From Sphingomonas sp. HITSZ_GF (GTDB lineage Bacteria; Pseudomonadota; Alphaproteobacteria; Sphingomonadales; Sphingomonadaceae): a DNA stretch of 64,000 bases. A program made the translations under genes and the position numbers. The notes beneath the pieces were generated by a model that was not told the DNA's origin, searched no databases, and worked only from the letters and a program-made list of their open reading frames with translations. The stretch is taken from positions 310,001-374,000 of the forward strand of contig NZ_JARQXA010000003.1 of NCBI RefSeq assembly GCF_029543155.1, in the 5' to 3' direction. This document shows positions 47,600-56,082 of the stretch, in pieces (positions within the stretch are counted from its first letter, which is position 1; each line of letters starts with the position of its first letter).

Positions 47600-48031
47600 G
47601 TGGCGAAGGGCGTAGCCCGGCCGTCCATGGGGGCATGGCGCACCTTTCTGAAGCAGCATCGCTGGCTGGCATCGTGGCTGATCGTCGCGGCGCTGGCACT
47701 GAAGGCGCTCGTGCCCGCCGGTTACATGCTCGCCGACCCGGCCGCCAAGACGCTGACCATGGTGATCTGCGACGGCAGCGGCCCGGCGACGATGACCGTC
47801 GACGTGCCGATGGACCCCGATCACGCCAAGGCTCCGGACGGTGCCAAACAGGACGGCGGCTGCGCCTTCTCCGCGCTGAGCCATGCCACGATGGGCGGCG
47901 CCGATCCGGTGCTGCTGCTCGCCGTCTTCGCCTTTCTGCTCGCGCTCGGCTTCGCCGCGACCGCGCATCCCGCGCCGCGCCGCCGCCTGCTTGCCCGTCC
48001 GCCCTCCCAGGGACCGCCTTCCTGCACCTGA
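47600..48031 (+). CDS. DUF2946 family small membrane/periplasmic protein
   Basis: A 143-residue protein with an N-terminal membrane segment (LASWLIVAALALKALVPAGYML, whose PAGYM end is diagnostic of DUF2946) and a second hydrophobic stretch near residue 105. A histidine- and cysteine-containing segment (GGCAFSALSHATMG) lies between. The family is found next to TonB receptors and copper or iron genes and may bind metal, but its function is unproven. The GTG at 47600 follows AGGTGA; an ATG at 47627 is the alternative start. It is 33 bases upstream of the TonB receptor and probably co-transcribed with it and the PepSY gene. Confidence 0.75.
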   Translation: MAKGVARPSMGAWRTFLKQHRWLASWLIVAALALKALVPAGYMLADPAAKTLTMVICDGSGPATMTVDVPMDPDHAKAPDGAKQDGGCAFSALSHATMGGADPVLLLAVFAFLLALGFAATAHPAPRRRLLARPPSQGPPSCT

Positions 48032-48064
48032 ACCCCAAGTCTTTCCTCGTTCAGGTGAAGTTTC

Positions 48065-50344
48065 ATGTCCCGATACCGCCGCGCGCACTTCTGTGCGCTG
48101 CCGCTGCTGTGCATTGCCGCCCCTGCCCTCGCGCAGGAAGCGGAAGACACCTCCATCCTCGTGGTCGGCCAGAAGGACGCGCCGATCAGCATCGAACCGC
48201 GCGGGCTCTCGGTGAGCCTGGGCGAGGACCAGTTCGCCGCGGTCAACGCCCAGAATGTCGAGGACCTGATGAAATACGCGCCCGATTTCTTCGTGCGCAA
48301 ACGCTATGCCGGCGATTCCAACGGCGTGCCCGGCTTCCGCGGCACCCATTCCACCCAGAGCGCCCGCACATTGGTGATGGTCGACGGGTTCGTCGTGTCG
48401 AACTTCCTCGGCAATTCCTTCGCCTTCTCGCCCAAATGGGGCGTGGTCGGCCCGGGCGAAGTCGAACAGTTCGATATCGTCTATGGCCCCTATTCGGCCC
48501 GCTACGGCGGCAATTCGATGGGCGGCATCGTCAACATCACCACCCGCTCGCCGCAGAAGACCGAGGCATTCGCGACGGTGCAGGGCCTTGCCGAACCCTA
48601 TGACCAATATGGCACCCACGCGACCTATTGGGGCTGGTCAGGTGAGGCCGGGTTCGGCTGGCGGCAAAAGGACGGGCCGTGGTCGGCACGGCTGTCGGGC
48701 CGCCATTTCCGCAACGACGGCCAGCCGATGAGCTGGTACGGCCTCACCCCGGCATCCGGCGCCGCCGGCACCGCCGTCACCGGCGCGATCGTCGACAAGG
48801 GCCAAGCGATCGCCAACGCCCCCGGCACCGCGACCAACCCGATCTTCGCCGCGCAGAGCCCGGCACGCACCACCCAGGACCAGGCCAAGCTGCGCATCGG
48901 CTATGACGGCATTTCGGGCGTCACCGGCGAGCTGCTCTTCGCGTATTGGCACAATATCGACGCCCAATACGCGCCCGATTGCTATCTGCGCGACGCGGCC
49001 GGCAACAAGGTCTGCGAAGGCCGGGTGACCACGCTCGGCCAGACCTGGACCGCCTCGGGCGCCAAATGGTCGCGTACCGTGCGCGACGAGTATTTGGCGG
49101 GCGGCAAGATCGCCGCGCCGATCGGGCCGGACGTGACGGCGAAGCTCAACCTCTCGACCTATCAGGTCGCCCGCTCGGACGGTTTCACCTCGGCGAGCTG
49201 GACGGCCGGCGCGAACGACGGCGCGGGCACGCTGGCGCGCCAGGGACCGACGGGCTGGTACACTGCCGAGCTGTCGGTCGACGGGCGCACCGGTTCGTTC
49301 GATCTCGCCGCCGGTGCCAGCGCCAATCTCTACTGGACCGATCTGACCAACTACACGCTGCCGATGTGGCGCGGCGATGGCGGGCGGGCCTTCTCCACGC
49401 GCACCTTCGGCAAGACGCGACTGCTCGCCGGCTGGGCCGAGGGCCGGCTGCGCGCCGATGCGCTGCTGTTCACGCTGGGCGCGCGGTTCGAGAGCTGGCG
49501 CGCGTTCGACGGCGGGCTCGGCCGGCTGAACACGAACGGGCAGCCGGTGACCAATTATTATGCCGCGCGAAGCGATACTGCGTTCGACCCCAAATTCGCG
49601 GTCGAATGGCATGGCGGCACAACCAGCGTGCAGCTCAGCCTCGCCGAGGCGACGCGTTTCCCGACAGTGGGCGAGCTGTTCCAGGGCAGCCTCAACGGCG
49701 ATGGCAGCTTCAACGCGAACAGCTTCGATCCGAACCTCAAGCCCGAGCGTTCACGCGACGCAAACCTGCTGGTCGCGCATGACTTCGGCGGGCTGAAGCT
49801 CACCGGCTCGGCCTTCTGGCAGCGGGTGAACGATACGATCTTCAGCTTCGTCGGCTTCAACCAGAACGGCGTCACCACCTCGAGCTTCAAGAATATCGAT
49901 GTCACCCGCCAATACGGCCTGGAGCTGATCGCCGAGGCGCGGGACGTCGGCGTGCCGGGGCTGGACGTTGACGCCAATATCGCCTGGATCGACTCGGTCA
50001 CCGTCCGCAACGACAGCGCTCCGGCGGCGGAAGGCGTGCAGTTCCCGCGCATCCCCCGCTGGCGGCTCAACGCCAATCTCCGCTACCAGGGCACCCCGCG
50101 CCTGCTCGCGGCGATCGGGGTGCGCTATGCGACGCGGCCCAATACCGATCTGTTCGGCCTCCAGCGCGGCGACACCTTCGGCTACACCTCCGAACTGTTC
50201 GCGCTCGATGCCAAGGTGAACTGGAAGATGACCGACAATTTCCGGCTGAGCGCAGGCGTGGACAACCTCACCAACGGCAAGGCCTGGGTCTATCATCCCT
50301 ATCCGCAGCGCAGCTTCCTGCTCGAAGCGGGGTGGACGCTGTGA
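48065..50344 (+). CDS. TonB-dependent outer membrane receptor, probable metal or siderophore ligand
   Basis: A 759-residue receptor of the shorter, metal-type class. Seen: a signal peptide (LLCIAAPALAQ), a plug with NVEDLMKYAPDFFVRKRY and GFRGTHSTQSARTLVMVDG, VEQFDIVYGPYSARYGGNSMGGIVNITTRSP, and a barrel with the late SFDPNLKPERSRDANLL motif, ending LLEAGWTL. Its length and the PepSY reductase-like gene immediately downstream (GTGA overlap) suggest iron-siderophore or copper uptake, unlike the two longer receptors in this window. The DUF2946 gene upstream strengthens a metal role. The metal is not identifiable from the sequence. Confidence 0.92.
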   Translation: MSRYRRAHFCALPLLCIAAPALAQEAEDTSILVVGQKDAPISIEPRGLSVSLGEDQFAAVNAQNVEDLMKYAPDFFVRKRYAGDSNGVPGFRGTHSTQSARTLVMVDGFVVSNFLGNSFAFSPKWGVVGPGEVEQFDIVYGPYSARYGGNSMGGIVNITTRSPQKTEAFATVQGLAEPYDQYGTHATYWGWSGEAGFGWRQKDGPWSARLSGRHFRNDGQPMSWYGLTPASGAAGTAVTGAIVDKGQAIANAPGTATNPIFAAQSPARTTQDQAKLRIGYDGISGVTGELLFAYWHNIDAQYAPDCYLRDAAGNKVCEGRVTTLGQTWTASGAKWSRTVRDEYLAGGKIAAPIGPDVTAKLNLSTYQVARSDGFTSASWTAGANDGAGTLARQGPTGWYTAELSVDGRTGSFDLAAGASANLYWTDLTNYTLPMWRGDGGRAFSTRTFGKTRLLAGWAEGRLRADALLFTLGARFESWRAFDGGLGRLNTNGQPVTNYYAARSDTAFDPKFAVEWHGGTTSVQLSLAEATRFPTVGELFQGSLNGDGSFNANSFDPNLKPERSRDANLLVAHDFGGLKLTGSAFWQRVNDTIFSFVGFNQNGVTTSSFKNIDVTRQYGLELIAEARDVGVPGLDVDANIAWIDSVTVRNDSAPAAEGVQFPRIPRWRLNANLRYQGTPRLLAAIGVRYATRPNTDLFGLQRGDTFGYTSELFALDAKVNWKMTDNFRLSAGVDNLTNGKAWVYHPYPQRSFLLEAGWTL

Positions 50345-51729
50345 GCACCGGCGCGATCCACCATGAACGCTGGTTCCGCGCGGTGTGGCGCTGGCATTTC
50401 TATGCTGGGCTGTTCTGCCTGCCCTTCATCCTGTGGCTGTCGGTTACCGGCGGCATCTACCTGTTCAAGCCGCAGATCGAAGGCTGGCTCTACGCGCCCT
50501 TCACGCATGTCGCCCAGCCCGGCATGCCGATGCTGGCGCCGGAGAAGATCGTCGCGGCGGGCACCGCCGCAGTGCCGGGATCGGTGCTCCACAAATATGT
50601 GCTTCCCGAAGCGCCCGAGGACGCGGTGCAGCTCCTCGTCGGCTCCGGCGCAGAGGAAACACGCGTCTGGGTGCATCCGCAGACGGCGCGGGTGCTCAAG
50701 GCGGTGCCCGAGGAAGACCGCTTCATACGCGTGGTCTTCCGCCTGCACGGCGAGCTGCTCGCCGGCCAATGGGGATCGGCGCTGGTCGAGATCGCCGCCT
50801 GCTGGACGATCGTGATGATCCTCACCGGCCTGTTCCTGTGGTGGCCGCGCGGGCGCGGCGGCAAGGGGCTGGGCGGCATCCTCTGGCCGCGCCTCCAGGG
50901 CGGCAGGCGCGTCTTCTGGCGCGACCTGCACGCGGTGGTGGGGCTGTGGGTATCGATCGGCGCGATCTTCCTGATCGTCTCCGGCCTGCCCTGGGCGAAG
51001 AACTGGGGCGATTACCTGAAGCAGGTGCGCGTCGCGACCGGTACCGCGGCGGTTCGGCAGGACTGGTCCGCCGGCTCCGAGGCCGATGCCGCCGAGCGCG
51101 CGGCGCTCGACAGGGGCGTCCGCGCGATGCTCGACGAGCATGCCGAGCATCATGGCATGACGATGCCGCACGTTGCGCCCAAGGGCCCGGCGCTCGACCG
51201 GGTAGTCGCCAAGGCGGCAGCCCTGGGCCTCGCTGCCCCCGCCGAAGTCAGCCCGCCGACCCGGGCCGGCGGCCGCTGGCTCGTCCAGTCCCAGGCCGAG
51301 GACCGTACCCGCCGCGTCTCGGTCGAGATCGGCGACGATGGCGCGGTGATCGGTTCGCAGGGCTATGGCGACCGCCACTGGATCGATCGCGCTGTGGGCT
51401 TCGGCGTGGCGGTGCACGAGGGCGCCTGGCTGGGGCTGCTCAACCAGCTGGTCAACCTGCTCGTGCTGATCGGGCTGGTGCTGCTCGCCGTCTCCAGCGC
51501 GGTGCTGTGGTGGCGGCGCCGGCCGCAGGGCGTACTCGGTGCGCCGCAGGCGAAGCACCCGCTCCGGCACAGCTGGGCGCTGGTAGCCACGGCGGTGCTG
51601 CTGGGCCTGCTGATGCCGCTGTTCGGGATCACCCTGGCGATCGCCGCCGCCTTCGAGCTGGTCGCCCGGCGCGCAATGCCCGGCCTCGCCCGCTGGCTGG
51701 GCCTGCGCCCAAATGTGTCCAATTTGTAA
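50341..51729 (+). CDS. PepSY-associated membrane protein (ferric/siderophore reductase type)
   Basis: A 462-residue inner-membrane protein of the PepSY-TM family. Seen: a first segment FYAGLFCLPFILWLSVTGGIYLF with an adjacent RWHF histidine, a large periplasmic PepSY region, LHGELLAGQWGSALVEIAACW followed by LTGLFLWWPR near residue 175, RDLHAVVGLWVSIGAIFLIVSGLPW, and further segments at 370-450. Paired histidines next to the membrane segments resemble heme-binding reductases. Such proteins sit beside TonB receptors and are thought to reduce and release metal from siderophores. The GTG at 50341 overlaps the receptor stop (GTGA), preferred to a GTG three codons earlier. Confidence 0.88.
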   Translation: MSTGAIHHERWFRAVWRWHFYAGLFCLPFILWLSVTGGIYLFKPQIEGWLYAPFTHVAQPGMPMLAPEKIVAAGTAAVPGSVLHKYVLPEAPEDAVQLLVGSGAEETRVWVHPQTARVLKAVPEEDRFIRVVFRLHGELLAGQWGSALVEIAACWTIVMILTGLFLWWPRGRGGKGLGGILWPRLQGGRRVFWRDLHAVVGLWVSIGAIFLIVSGLPWAKNWGDYLKQVRVATGTAAVRQDWSAGSEADAAERAALDRGVRAMLDEHAEHHGMTMPHVAPKGPALDRVVAKAAALGLAAPAEVSPPTRAGGRWLVQSQAEDRTRRVSVEIGDDGAVIGSQGYGDRHWIDRAVGFGVAVHEGAWLGLLNQLVNLLVLIGLVLLAVSSAVLWWRRRPQGVLGAPQAKHPLRHSWALVATAVLLGLLMPLFGITLAIAAAFELVARRAMPGLARWLGLRPNVSNL

Positions 51730-51814
51730 CCTGTCGGCCAGCGCCGGGATATCTTGCGGCGGCTATTTCCAGTCTCACGGTCGCTGAAGCGATCGCGAGA
51801 GAGGAGTATCCGAA

Positions 51815-51943
51815 ATGCCCAATCGCCGCCTTACGATCGCAGTGCTGGCCATCGCCACGCTGGTTGCCGGATCGGCCGCATGGGGCACTGCGGATGCTCG
51901 CCTCGCGCACAAGCCCGCGGCGACCATCGCGACACGCAACTGA
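51815..51943 (+). CDS. Small secreted peptide, 42 residues, unknown function
   Basis: ATG at 51815 follows GAGAGGAG at ideal spacing and encodes 42 residues: a basic start (MPNRRLTIAVL), a hydrophobic core (AIATLVAGSAAW) and an alanine-rich cleavage-like region (GTADARLAH), then a short mature tail ending IATRN. It looks like a signal peptide with about 20 residues of mature product. I do not recognise it. It stands alone between the PepSY gene and a highly structured intergenic region. It could be a small periplasmic protein or a leader whose translation influences the downstream stem-loops. Both are inference. Confidence 0.55.
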   Translation: MPNRRLTIAVLAIATLVAGSAAWGTADARLAHKPAATIATRN

Positions 51944-51956
51944 TCTTCGGTTTCGG

Positions 51957-52226
51957 CGCCGCCTCTCCTCCCTGTTGGAGGCGGCGACGAGGGGTGCGGG
52001 TCTCCCTCTTTTAACCCGCACCCACCCTTGCAACGGCCGGCGCGTCCCCCTTGCGCGCCGGCCGTTCGCTTGTTCGCGTGCGCCACATGACAGGATTTTA
52101 ATCTGGCGGGCAGGTCCGGGAAGGGCTGGCCCGGCTAGGCAGGCAAGGCCGGCCCCGCTCAGCGTTCAAGGGGCCGGCAAAAACCGCGGCGCCCGGCCCC
52201 TCCGCACTCCTCGGGCCGGGCGCCGC
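51957..52226. other. Array of five perfect stem-loops in a 313-base non-coding gap
   Basis: The 51944-52256 gap holds no convincing gene but five consecutive perfect stems: 51957-51986 (CGCCGCCTC/GAGGCGGCG), 51992-52023 (GGGTGCGGGT/ACCCGCACCC), 52032-52066 (AACGGCCGGCGCG/CGCGCCGGCCGTT), 52148-52178 (GCCGGCCCC/GGGGCCGGC) and 52186-52226 (GCGGCGCCCGGCCC/GGGCCGGGCGCCGC). The last is followed by CACCCTTTTCG, a weak terminator tail, about 30 bases before the next gene. It could be a structured leader, serial terminators or a non-coding RNA. Confidence 0.65.
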
Positions 52227-52256
52227 ACCCTTTTCGACATCACAGGGCAATTGGCG

Positions 52257-55200
52257 ATGGAACGTCCGATCTTCTTCGACGCGAGCGGCAAGCGGAATCG
52301 CTGGACGATGCGGGCGTTCTTCCTGCTGCTGCTCGGCGTGGTGCTGGCGGCAGGCGCCTTCGCGATGACGCTGGTGCGCGTGCCCACCCCCGGCCCACTC
52401 GCGATGACGATCGAGCATCCTCAGCCCCGCTCGCTCAAGCAGCAGGCCAACCGCATCCGCCACAGCTTCGCCTCGTGGCTGCCGCGCGGCGCCGCCCATG
52501 CATCGAGCGCGCCGCTGGCGGTGGGCTTCTACGTGCCCTGGGACGATGCCAGCCGCGCCTCGCTGCGCCGGCACGTGAACGAGCTCGATTGGGTGGTGCC
52601 CTCGCTCTACACCGTCACCGGCCCGCAGCACCGCATCACCGTCGCGCCCGATGCGCAGTTCGACGCGATCGTCGCCGGCGCCACCCGCCGCCCGAAGGTG
52701 CTGCCGATGGTGCAGAACGCCAGCGGCGACAATTGGGACAGCGCCGGCACCGCCGCGCTGATGCACGACCCCAGGGCGCGGGCCGCGTTCCTCGACGATC
52801 TCCAGCGCACCCTCACCGCGCGCAAGGCGGACGGCGCGGTGTTCGACTTCGAGGAACTGCCGACCGCCGCACAGCGCGACTATCTCGCGCTGCTGCGCGA
52901 TGCGCATGCGCGCTTCGCCGCCGCCAAGCTCAGCCTCGCCGTCACCGTGCCCGCGCAGGACGACGACTGGGACATGAAGGCTTATGCCGCCGTGTCCGAC
53001 AAGGTCATCCTGATGGACTATGACGAGCATGCCCCGGCCACCGGCGCCGGGCCGATCGCCAGCCAGGCCTGGTTCGTCCGCGAGATGAACGCCGCGCTCC
53101 GCCAGGTGCCGGCGGACAAGCTGATCGTCGGCATCGCCAACTATGGCTATAACTGGACCGCGCCCGGCAAGGCCGATCCGATCTCGATCGAAGAGGCCTG
53201 GCTGATCGCGCATGACAGCGACGCCACCGTCACCTTCGACAAGGCGAGCGGTAACCAGAGCTTCGCCTATGAGGACAATGGCACCGAGCATATTGTGTGG
53301 ATGGCCGATGCCACCACTGCCTGGAACCAGCTGCGCGCCGCCAATCTCCGCGGTGTCGGCGGTGTCGCGCTGTGGCGGCTCGGTTCTGAGGATTCGAACT
53401 TCTGGCCGGCGCTTGCTGCGGCACATTCAGGCCGGATCCCCGATCTGCGCCGGATCGAGGCAGTCGGCGATGTCGATGTGGAAGGATCGGGCGAGATCCT
53501 GCGCATCACCAGCACGCCCAGCATCGGCGCGCGCACGATCACCCAGAACCCCAACGGCCTGATCGTCGACGAGCAGTTCCAGTCGCTCCCCACCCCCTAT
53601 GTCGTAACCCGCACCGGCTATATGCCCGGCAAGGTCGCGCTGACCTTCGATGACGGCCCCGATGCCGACTGGACGCCCAAGATCCTCGACATCCTCAAGG
53701 CGAAGCAGGTCACGGGCACCTTCTTCCTGATCGGCGAGAATGCGATGGAGGAACCCTTCCTCGTCCGCCGCATCGTCGACGAGGGCAACGAGATCGGCAG
53801 CCACACCTTCACCCATCCGAACCTGGCGCTCGCCTCGGCACGGGGCACGCGGATCGAGCTCAACGCCACCCAGCGGCTGCTCGAAGCCTATACCGGCCGC
53901 TCGGTCCGGCTGTTCCGCGCGCCCTATTTCGGCGACGCCGAGCCGACCACCGCCGACGAACTCATCCCCGCGCTCACGGCCCAGCGCGCCGGCTACACCA
54001 ATGTCGGCCTGCACGTCGATCCGAACGACTGGCAGCGCCCGGGCGTCGACGCGATCGTCGACACCACGCTGCGCGAGGTCGAGGCGGGCAACTACAACCA
54101 GTCGGGTCAGGTGATCCTGCTCCATGACGGCGGCGGCGACCGTTCGCAGACGATCGCGGCGCTTCCCCGGATCATCGATGCACTGAAGGCCAAGGGCTAT
54201 CAGTTCGTCCCGGTATCGCAGCTCGCCGGCCTGTCGCGCGACCAGGTGATGCCCGAGGTCAAGGGCGCCGATCTTGCCGCCGTCCGCACCGATGTCGGCA
54301 TCTTCCTCGTCGCCGCGGCGATCGGCTTCGCGCTGAAATGGCTGTTCTTCGCGGCGATCGCACTCGGCATCGCCCGCGCGCTGGTCCTCGCCGCGTTGGC
54401 GGTGAACGGCAACCGCAGGAAGAACCGCCCGATCGCGCCTGCGATCGATCCCGGCCGCTTCGTCTCGGTGCTGATCCCCGCCTATAACGAGGCCAAGGTG
54501 ATCGAGCATTCGATCCGCCGCGTGCTCGCCAGCGAGCAGGTCAATGTCGAGGTCATCGTGCTCGACGACGGATCGAAGGACGGCACCAGCGACGTGGTGC
54601 GCGCCGCCTATGCCGACGAGCCGCGCGTGACGCTGCTCACGCTAGAAAATGGCGGCAAGGCGCGCGCACTCAACCAGGGGCTAAAGCTTGCCAAGGGCTC
54701 CATCGTCATCGCGCTCGATGCCGATACCCAGTTCGAGCCGCTGACCATCGCCCGCCTCGCCCGCTGGTTCGACGACGAAGAGATCGGCGCGATCGCCGGC
54801 AACGCCAAGGTCGGCAACCGGGTCAATCTGGTCACCCGCTGGCAGTCGGTGGAGTATGTCACTTCGCAGAATCTCGAGCGGCGCGCGCTCGCCAGCCTCG
54901 ATGCGATCATGGTCGTGCCCGGCGCTGTCGGCGCCTGGCGCAAGGCAGCGCTCGACGAGGTCGGCGGCTATCCGGTCGACACGCTCGCCGAGGATCAGGA
55001 CCTGACCATCGCGATCCAGCGCCGGGGCTGGCGCGTCGGCTACGACATCGACGCGGTCGCCTGGACCGAGGCGCCGGAGAGCTTCGGCGCGCTCGCCAAG
55101 CAGCGCTTCCGCTGGGCGTTCGGCACGCTGCAATGCCTGTGGAAGCACCGCGCGATCCTGCGCACCCGCAAGCCCGCGGGCCTGGCGCTGGTCGGTATCC

Positions 55201-55622
55201 CCCAGGCATGGGTGTTCCAGATCGCCTTCGCGCTGATTTCGCCGCTGATCGACCTGGCACTGATCCTCTCGATCGCCGGTACCGCGCTGCGCGTCTCCCA
55301 GCATGGCTGGGCGCAAACCGAGAGCGACGTGATCCGCATGGCGATCTACTGGGTGGCGTTCACCGGCATCGACTTCCTGTGTGGCTGGGTGGCGTACCGG
55401 CTGGAGAAGCGCGAGCGCCGCTATCCCGGGCTGCTGCTCCTCGCCCAGCGCTTCGTCTATCGCCAGCTGATGTACTGGGTGGTGATCCGCGCCGTCGCCA
55501 ACGCGCTGCGCGGGCCCTGGGTCGGCTGGGGCAAGCTCGAGCGCAGCGGCCGGGTGGAGACTCAGGCCGCCCCGGACTCCGCTCCGGCGGCCGAAACCCG
55601 AACCCCGGTGCCGGCCGAATGA
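52257..55622 (+). CDS. Trifunctional membrane protein: GH18-like, NodB polysaccharide deacetylase, processive GT2
   Basis: An 1121-residue protein with three enzymatic regions. After an N-terminal membrane anchor (FFLLLLGVVLAAGAFAM) comes a GH18-like domain with the DGAVFDFEE catalytic motif near residue 194. A NodB deacetylase from about 455 follows (LTFDDGPD, GSHTFTHPN, FRAPYFG, LLHDGGGD). Two membrane segments near 685-715 precede a GT2 synthase with SVLIPAYNE, LDADTQFE, EDQDLT and QRFRWAFG (the D,D,D,QxxRW set of processive synthases), and three or more C-terminal membrane segments. It probably polymerises, deacetylates and trims a beta-linked amino-sugar polymer at the inner membrane, like PgaB and PgaC in one chain. 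The polymer identity is inference. The ATG at 52257 is chosen because upstream frame is non-coding. Confidence 0.9.
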   Translation: MERPIFFDASGKRNRWTMRAFFLLLLGVVLAAGAFAMTLVRVPTPGPLAMTIEHPQPRSLKQQANRIRHSFASWLPRGAAHASSAPLAVGFYVPWDDASRASLRRHVNELDWVVPSLYTVTGPQHRITVAPDAQFDAIVAGATRRPKVLPMVQNASGDNWDSAGTAALMHDPRARAAFLDDLQRTLTARKADGAVFDFEELPTAAQRDYLALLRDAHARFAAAKLSLAVTVPAQDDDWDMKAYAAVSDKVILMDYDEHAPATGAGPIASQAWFVREMNAALRQVPADKLIVGIANYGYNWTAPGKADPISIEEAWLIAHDSDATVTFDKASGNQSFAYEDNGTEHIVWMADATTAWNQLRAANLRGVGGVALWRLGSEDSNFWPALAAAHSGRIPDLRRIEAVGDVDVEGSGEILRITSTPSIGARTITQNPNGLIVDEQFQSLPTPYVVTRTGYMPGKVALTFDDGPDADWTPKILDILKAKQVTGTFFLIGENAMEEPFLVRRIVDEGNEIGSHTFTHPNLALASARGTRIELNATQRLLEAYTGRSVRLFRAPYFGDAEPTTADELIPALTAQRAGYTNVGLHVDPNDWQRPGVDAIVDTTLREVEAGNYNQSGQVILLHDGGGDRSQTIAALPRIIDALKAKGYQFVPVSQLAGLSRDQVMPEVKGADLAAVRTDVGIFLVAAAIGFALKWLFFAAIALGIARALVLAALAVNGNRRKNRPIAPAIDPGRFVSVLIPAYNEAKVIEHSIRRVLASEQVNVEVIVLDDGSKDGTSDVVRAAYADEPRVTLLTLENGGKARALNQGLKLAKGSIVIALDADTQFEPLTIARLARWFDDEEIGAIAGNAKVGNRVNLVTRWQSVEYVTSQNLERRALASLDAIMVVPGAVGAWRKAALDEVGGYPVDTLAEDQDLTIAIQRRGWRVGYDIDAVAWTEAPESFGALAKQRFRWAFGTLQCLWKHRAILRTRKPAGLALVGIPQAWVFQIAFALISPLIDLALILSIAGTALRVSQHGWAQTESDVIRMAIYWVAFTGIDFLCGWVAYRLEKRERRYPGLLLLAQRFVYRQLMYWVVIRAVANALRGPWVGWGKLERSGRVETQAAPDSAPAAETRTPVPAE

Positions 55623-55963
55623 AGGGGCCGCCCCAGGCACATCACAACCAGTACACGCTCGACGAGCGCGCCTGCCGGATGATCTGCCCGATTGCCGCCG
55701 CGATGGTCGGCGTATGCCTTACCGCGATCGGCATCCTCCGCGTGGTGATCGCAGTGCGCAAGGCGAACACGCTGGCCGACGACATGCTCGCGCTCGATTC
55801 GGTGCTGTTCCTGATCGCGACGCTGACCAGCTATTTCGCGATCCGCCACGGGCCGGCCAAGCGGCTGCACGAGCTGGAGCGTATCGCGGACGTGACCTTC
55901 ATCGCGGCGATGTCGCTGATGACCGTGGTGGCACTGGTGCTCACCTACGCGCTGGCGGTCTGA
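55619..55963 (+). CDS. Small three-helix membrane protein, partner of the polysaccharide enzyme
   Basis: A 114-residue protein whose ATG overlaps the stop of the GH18-NodB-GT2 gene (ATGA). Seen: hydrophobic segments ICPIAAAMVGVCLTAIGILRVVIAV, MLALDSVLFLIATLTSYFAI and TFIAAMSLMTVVALVLTYALAV, with a charged loop between. I do not recognise the family. Its coupling to a processive synthase recalls the small PgaD-type subunits of poly-GlcNAc synthases, but there is no clear sequence match, so this is positional inference. Confidence 0.75.
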   Translation: MKGPPQAHHNQYTLDERACRMICPIAAAMVGVCLTAIGILRVVIAVRKANTLADDMLALDSVLFLIATLTSYFAIRHGPAKRLHELERIADVTFIAAMSLMTVVALVLTYALAV

Positions 55964-55965
55964 AA

Positions 55966-56077
55966 CTCCCTCTCCCCTCCGGGGAGAGGGTCGGGGAGAG
56001 GGGCATAAGGACTGCTCGTGCCCCTCTCCCTCCCGCCGCTTCGCGGCTCCTTCCCTCTCCCCGGAGGGGAGAGGGAG
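55966..56077. repeat. CT-rich long inverted repeat between convergent genes
   Basis: CTCCCTCTCCCCTCCGGGGA (55966 on, extended by GAGGG) pairs with CCCTCTCCCCGGAGGGGAGA (56053 on, extended by GGGAG), and an inner pair GGGGAGAGGGGCA/TGCCCCTCTCCC lies inside. It fills the gap between the small membrane protein and the convergent histidine kinase gene, and could terminate both. Confidence 0.75.
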
Positions 56078-56082
56078 AAGCA

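Noticed and set aside
50385..52256. Long N-terminal extension of the GH18-deacetylase-GT2 frame through the PepSY gene
   Set aside because: The extension runs in a wrong frame over the PepSY gene and the stem-loop array. The ATG at 52257 begins the anchor and the conserved domains.
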